NCBI RefSeq assembly: GCF_014873755.1
Contig: NZ_JADBEG010000001.1
Location: 6,298,501-6,362,500, forward strand
Direction of reading: 5' to 3'
Length of the DNA: 64,000 nt
Origin: Amycolatopsis lexingtonensis
Lineage (GTDB): Bacteria; Actinomycetota; Actinomycetes; Mycobacteriales; Pseudonocardiaceae
In this document: piece by piece, positions 61,307 through 64,000 of the stretch
Layout of the letters: each line of letters begins with the position of its first letter
Position numbering within the stretch: position 1 is the first letter of the stretch
Notes under the pieces: generated by a model
Told to the model about the DNA's origin: nothing
What the model saw: the letters and a program-made list of their open reading frames with translations, nothing else
Databases searched by the model: none
Made by a program: the position numbers and the translations under genes

Positions 61307-62491
61307 TCAGTGGATCTCGTAGCCGTCGAGCCAGACGGCGTGGGACAGCCAGTGCGCCGACAGCAGCGCGCGGTTGCGCAGGTCGTCCATGCGCTCGCCG
61401 GTGAAGTTGACGTGCCCGAGCTTGCGCCCCGGGCGCTCCTGCTTGCCGTACAGGTGCACGCGGACCTCCGGGTACCGCGCGAACAGGTGGTGCAGCCGCT
61501 CGTCCGGGCCCATCTCGGGCAGCACGTCGGCACCCAGCACATTCGCCATCACGCACGCCGGCGCGACCAGGTCGGTGCGGCCCAGCGGGTAGTCGAGGAC
61601 CGCGCGCAGGTGCTGCTCGAACTGCGACGTGCGCGAGCCGTCCATCGTCCAGTGGCCGGAGTTGTGCGGGCGCATCGCCAGCTCGTTCACCAGCAGCCCG
61701 GTGTCGGTCTCGAACAGCTCCACCGCCAGCAGGCCCGTGACGTCCAGCGTCGACGCCACCCGCAGCGCCAGGTCCTGGGCCTCGTGCACCCGCGAGTCGG
61801 ACAGCCCGGGCGCCGGCGCCAGCACCTCGGTGTTGATGCCGCCCTCCTGGACCGTCTCGACCACCGGGTACGCCGCGCCCTGGCCGAAGGGCGAGCGGGC
61901 GACGAGCGCGGACAGCTCCCGCCGCATCGCCACCTTCTCCTCGACCAGCAGCGCCGTGCCCGCTTCGAGCAGCTCCGGCACCGTCTCGCGGGCGTGCTGC
62001 GCGGTGTCCAGCATCCAGACACCGCGGCCGTCGTACCCGCCGGTCGACGCCTTGAGCACGACCGGCCAGCCGTGCTCGCCGCCGAACTTCACCACGTCGT
62101 CCACTGTGGACACCTCGGCGAACGCCGGGCCCGGCACGCCGAGGCCCGCCATCATCTCGCGCATCACCAGCTTGTTCTGCGCGAAGCCCAGCGCCGACGG
62201 CGCCGGCCGGATGACGTAGCCCTCCATCGCCAGCGTCAGCAGGTGCTCGCCCGGCACGTGCTCGTGGTCGAACGTGAGCACGTCGACCGAGGCCGCGAAC
62301 TTCCGCAGGGCTTCGAGGTCGGTGTGGTGCCCCAGGGTGACGTCGCCCGCGACGAGCCCCGCGGCTTCGTTCTCGCTCGCGGCGAGCACGCGCAGGGACT
62401 GGCCGAGGGAGATCGCCGCCTGGTGGGTCATCCGGGCCAGCTGGCCGCCGCCCACCATGCCCACGACGGGCAGACCGGTGTGTTTGTCCAT
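61307..62491 (-). CDS. purK: N5-carboxyaminoimidazole ribonucleotide synthase
   Basis: A 394-residue ATP-grasp ligase making N5-CAIR from AIR, bicarbonate and [23 protein letters not shown] begins the protein; the ATP-grasp core shows [37 protein letters not shown] and [23 protein letters not shown] 62491 is chosen; sequence upstream in frame is not family-like. With purE it forms the two-gene operon known from mycobacteria (Rv3275-Rv3276). Confidence 0.95.
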   Translation of the reverse strand: MDKHTGLPVVGMVGGGQLARMTHQAAISLGQSLRVLAASENEAAGLVAGDVTLGHHTDLEALRKFAASVDVLTFDHEHVPGEHLLTLAMEGYVIRPAPSALGFAQNKLVMREMMAGLGVPGPAFAEVSTVDDVVKFGGEHGWPVVLKASTGGYDGRGVWMLDTAQHARETVPELLEAGTALLVEEKVAMRRELSALVARSPFGQGAAYPVVETVQEGGINTEVLAPAPGLSDSRVHEAQDLALRVASTLDVTGLLAVELFETDTGLLVNELAMRPHNSGHWTMDGSRTSQFEQHLRAVLDYPLGRTDLVAPACVMANVLGADVLPEMGPDERLHHLFARYPEVRVHLYGKQERPGRKLGHVNFTGERMDDLRNRALLSAHWLSHAVWLDGYEIH

Positions 62492-62602
62492 AGCGCCAGT
62501 CAGCCTACTGCGCCGATTTTTGACAATCCGACCGGCAGTCACGGCGGAAAGTGCGGTCAGCGGGTCGGCGCCGGACCGTTCCACCTGCTTTCGGCCGGAT
62601 TG

Positions 62603-63817
62603 TCAAACTGTCACGACCTGGGGTGACCGCCGGACCAGGCGAAGCTCACGCGCCGCCAGCCCGAGGATCCCGGCCGCCGCCGCGAGGACGTAGACGTTGC
62701 CGAGGACCGACCAGCCCAGGCCCCAGCCGAACTCCCGGTCACCGCCGTTGGGCACCAGCATCACGATCTGCGAGAGGAACAGCGCCGCCACCGCCGCCGC
62801 GGCCCACCAGCGGGCCTTGACCACCAGCAGCGTGAGCAACGGCACGCACCAGACCCAGTGGTGCGACCACGACACCGGCGACAGCAGCAGCCCGTAGAAC
62901 GCCGTCACGAGCAACGCCGCCGCGTCCTCACCGCGCCGGTGCAGCCGCACGACCAGCCACACCGCGGGCACCGCCAGCACCGCCGCCACCCCGACCGCCA
63001 CCGCCAGCGACCAGGGGGCCAGCGCCGAGGCCCGGTTGACCAGCCCGTTGAGCGACTGGTTGAAGATCCAGTGCACCGACCCGACCCGGCTCGGGTCGGT
63101 CGCCGAATCCCGCCAGAACCGCGCCGCGTCGACCGGGATCACCGCGAACATCACCGCTTCGAGCGCCACGAACGTGCCCAGGGCCCGCAGCCCGTCCTTC
63201 CACCGGCCCGTGAAGAACAGGTGCGGCACGAAGATCAGCGGGGTCAGCTTGATCGCCGCCGCCACGCCGATCAGCACGCCCGCCCACCGCGACCTCCGCG
63301 CGGACAGCACCAGGACGTCCAGCACCACGAACGCCATCAGTATCAAGTTGATCTGGCCCAGGAACAGCGTCTTCCACACCGGTTCCAGCGCCAGCGCGAT
63401 GGCCGTTCCCGCCGGCAGCGCCCACCGGCTTCTTCCCAGAAGCGACGAGCCCCCCGGCGACGACGAAACCACCGTGATCACGACCATAAGACCGACCACC
63501 GACAAAAACGCGATCACGCCCCAGACCAGGCCCGACGGCACGAGAGCCAGCGGCAGGAACAGCGGCGCGGCGGCGGGCGTGTAAGTGAACGGCAGCCGCA
63601 CCCAGTCCGGCAGCGCCGTCAGCACGTCGCGCGTGTAGAGCGGGTCACCGTGCAGCAGCGTCAGCGCGCTGGCGCGGTAGACGGCGCTGTCCGCGCCCAG
63701 GTGCCAGCCGGCCAGCCAGGCGAGGACGCCGAAAGCCAGCACCAGCAGCGCGATCCCGCCGGCCAGGAGCAGGCCGAGCCGGCCCCGCGGGTCAGACGCC
63801 GGCTTCGACGTCGACAT
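62603..63817 (-). CDS. GT87-family polyprenyl-phosphate mannosyltransferase-like membrane protein
   Basis: A 404-residue integral membrane protein with about ten transmembrane helices. Its features fit GT87/DUF2029 alpha-(1,2)-mannosyltransferases of actinobacteria: a first extracytoplasmic loop with LGADSAVYRASALTLLHGDP (acidic catalytic region), LPFTYTPAAAPLFLPLAL, GQINLILMAFVVLD and SPVSWSHHWVWCVPLL. Such enzymes use decaprenyl-phosphomannose for lipomannan-type glycans. ATG 63817 lies inside the end of the upstream paralogue (26-base overlap), so the two are coupled. Confidence 0.9.
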   Translation of the reverse strand: MSTSKPASDPRGRLGLLLAGGIALLVLAFGVLAWLAGWHLGADSAVYRASALTLLHGDPLYTRDVLTALPDWVRLPFTYTPAAAPLFLPLALVPSGLVWGVIAFLSVVGLMVVITVVSSSPGGSSLLGRSRWALPAGTAIALALEPVWKTLFLGQINLILMAFVVLDVLVLSARRSRWAGVLIGVAAAIKLTPLIFVPHLFFTGRWKDGLRALGTFVALEAVMFAVIPVDAARFWRDSATDPSRVGSVHWIFNQSLNGLVNRASALAPWSLAVAVGVAAVLAVPAVWLVVRLHRRGEDAAALLVTAFYGLLLSPVSWSHHWVWCVPLLTLLVVKARWWAAAAVAALFLSQIVMLVPNGGDREFGWGLGWSVLGNVYVLAAAAGILGLAARELRLVRRSPQVVTV

Positions 63818-64000
63818 GCTCGTCCGGTGCGGCCTTCTCCCGCGCTCGACGGAGGAGCCCCCAGCGCAGGATCAGCGCGAAGGCCAGCACGACCGGCATC
63901 AGGATGTAGGCGTCCCCCAGCACGTTCTGCCACACCTTCCAGTGCAGCTCGACGTTGCGGCCGTTCGGCAGGATCAGCAGCACGCAGCTGACGAACACGA
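63792..64000 (-). CDS. GT87-like membrane protein, C-terminal part (cut by window edge)
   Basis: Only the last 68 or so residues are inside the window; the frame continues past base 64000. The visible end, LPNGRNVELHWKVWQNVLGD followed by AYILMPVVLAFALILRWGLL, parallels the C-terminus of the next gene (VPNGGDREFGWGLGWSVLGN, then VYVL), so it is a tandem paralogue. One transmembrane helix and a charged cytoplasmic tail are visible. Stop at 63792, overlapping the downstream start. Confidence 0.75.
   Translation of the reverse strand, partial: VFVSCVLLILPNGRNVELHWKVWQNVLGDAYILMPVVLAFALILRWGLLRRAREKAAPDEHVDVEAGV

Overview
The window is high-GC actinobacterial chromosome with GTG/TTG starts, tightly packed and often overlapping genes, and gene order shared in pieces with mycobacteria: gpgS with LOG genes and dapE/dapD; fbiA-fbiB; manC-wbbL-rmlD-LCP-TIGR03089; fadE25-purE-purK. 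Together with the secreted hydrolases, the large glycosyltransferase block and the intergenic palindromes, this suggests Pseudonocardiaceae, most like Amycolatopsis. The genus is an inference. No tRNA, rRNA, CRISPR array or origin was seen, and no stretch over 300 bases lacks a gene or a described element.

Layout. 1-4695: end of an ABC exporter, glucosyl-3-phosphoglycerate synthase, an acyltransferase, an SDR/LysR divergent pair and two coupled LOG-family genes. 4853-12825: a secreted-hydrolase island. Two HTH-TPR regulators each precede a secreted protease (M4, then M28), and both proteases share a promoter/operator-like upstream region. A GH18 chitinase follows; it has a frameshift and a DasR-type site. 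12827-22997: a NADAR-domain protein, a metzincin-like lipoprotein, an intact 950-bp IS5-type element with 3-bp target duplication, and lysine/peptidoglycan genes (dapE, dapD, dapC with ferredoxin) around a CHAD protein and a TetR-controlled flavin monooxygenase. 23107-28149: a GNAT gene carrying palindromes in frame, coenzyme F420 genes (cofD, fbiB), NUDIX, and a GntR gene between two proline-rich membrane proteins.

28327-47429: cell-envelope glycan region. manC supplies GDP-mannose; rmlB and rmlD make dTDP-rhamnose; WbbL adds rhamnose to the arabinogalactan linker; four more glycosyltransferase genes and a Wzt-like ATPase suggest an additional exported glycan; two LCP ligases probably attach glycan to peptidoglycan. 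A DUF3800-like gene sits inside this block. 47426-58085: DoxX, a Tet(M)/OtrA-like ribosomal protection protein with a possible leader ORF, DUF1206, lipase and hydrolase genes, an XRE regulator with a frameshifted DUF2255 gene, fadE25 and an acyl-CoA ligase. 58230-60791: a stand-alone NACHT STAND NTPase with a degenerate nuclease-like N-terminus and pentapeptide repeats, a likely anti-phage gene placed between conserved genes. 60795-64000: purE, purK and two tandem GT87 mannosyltransferase-like genes, the last cut by the window edge.

The most unusual signals are the NACHT gene, the duplicated regulator-protease module, and families of long near-perfect palindromes that recur between convergent genes and once inside a coding gene.
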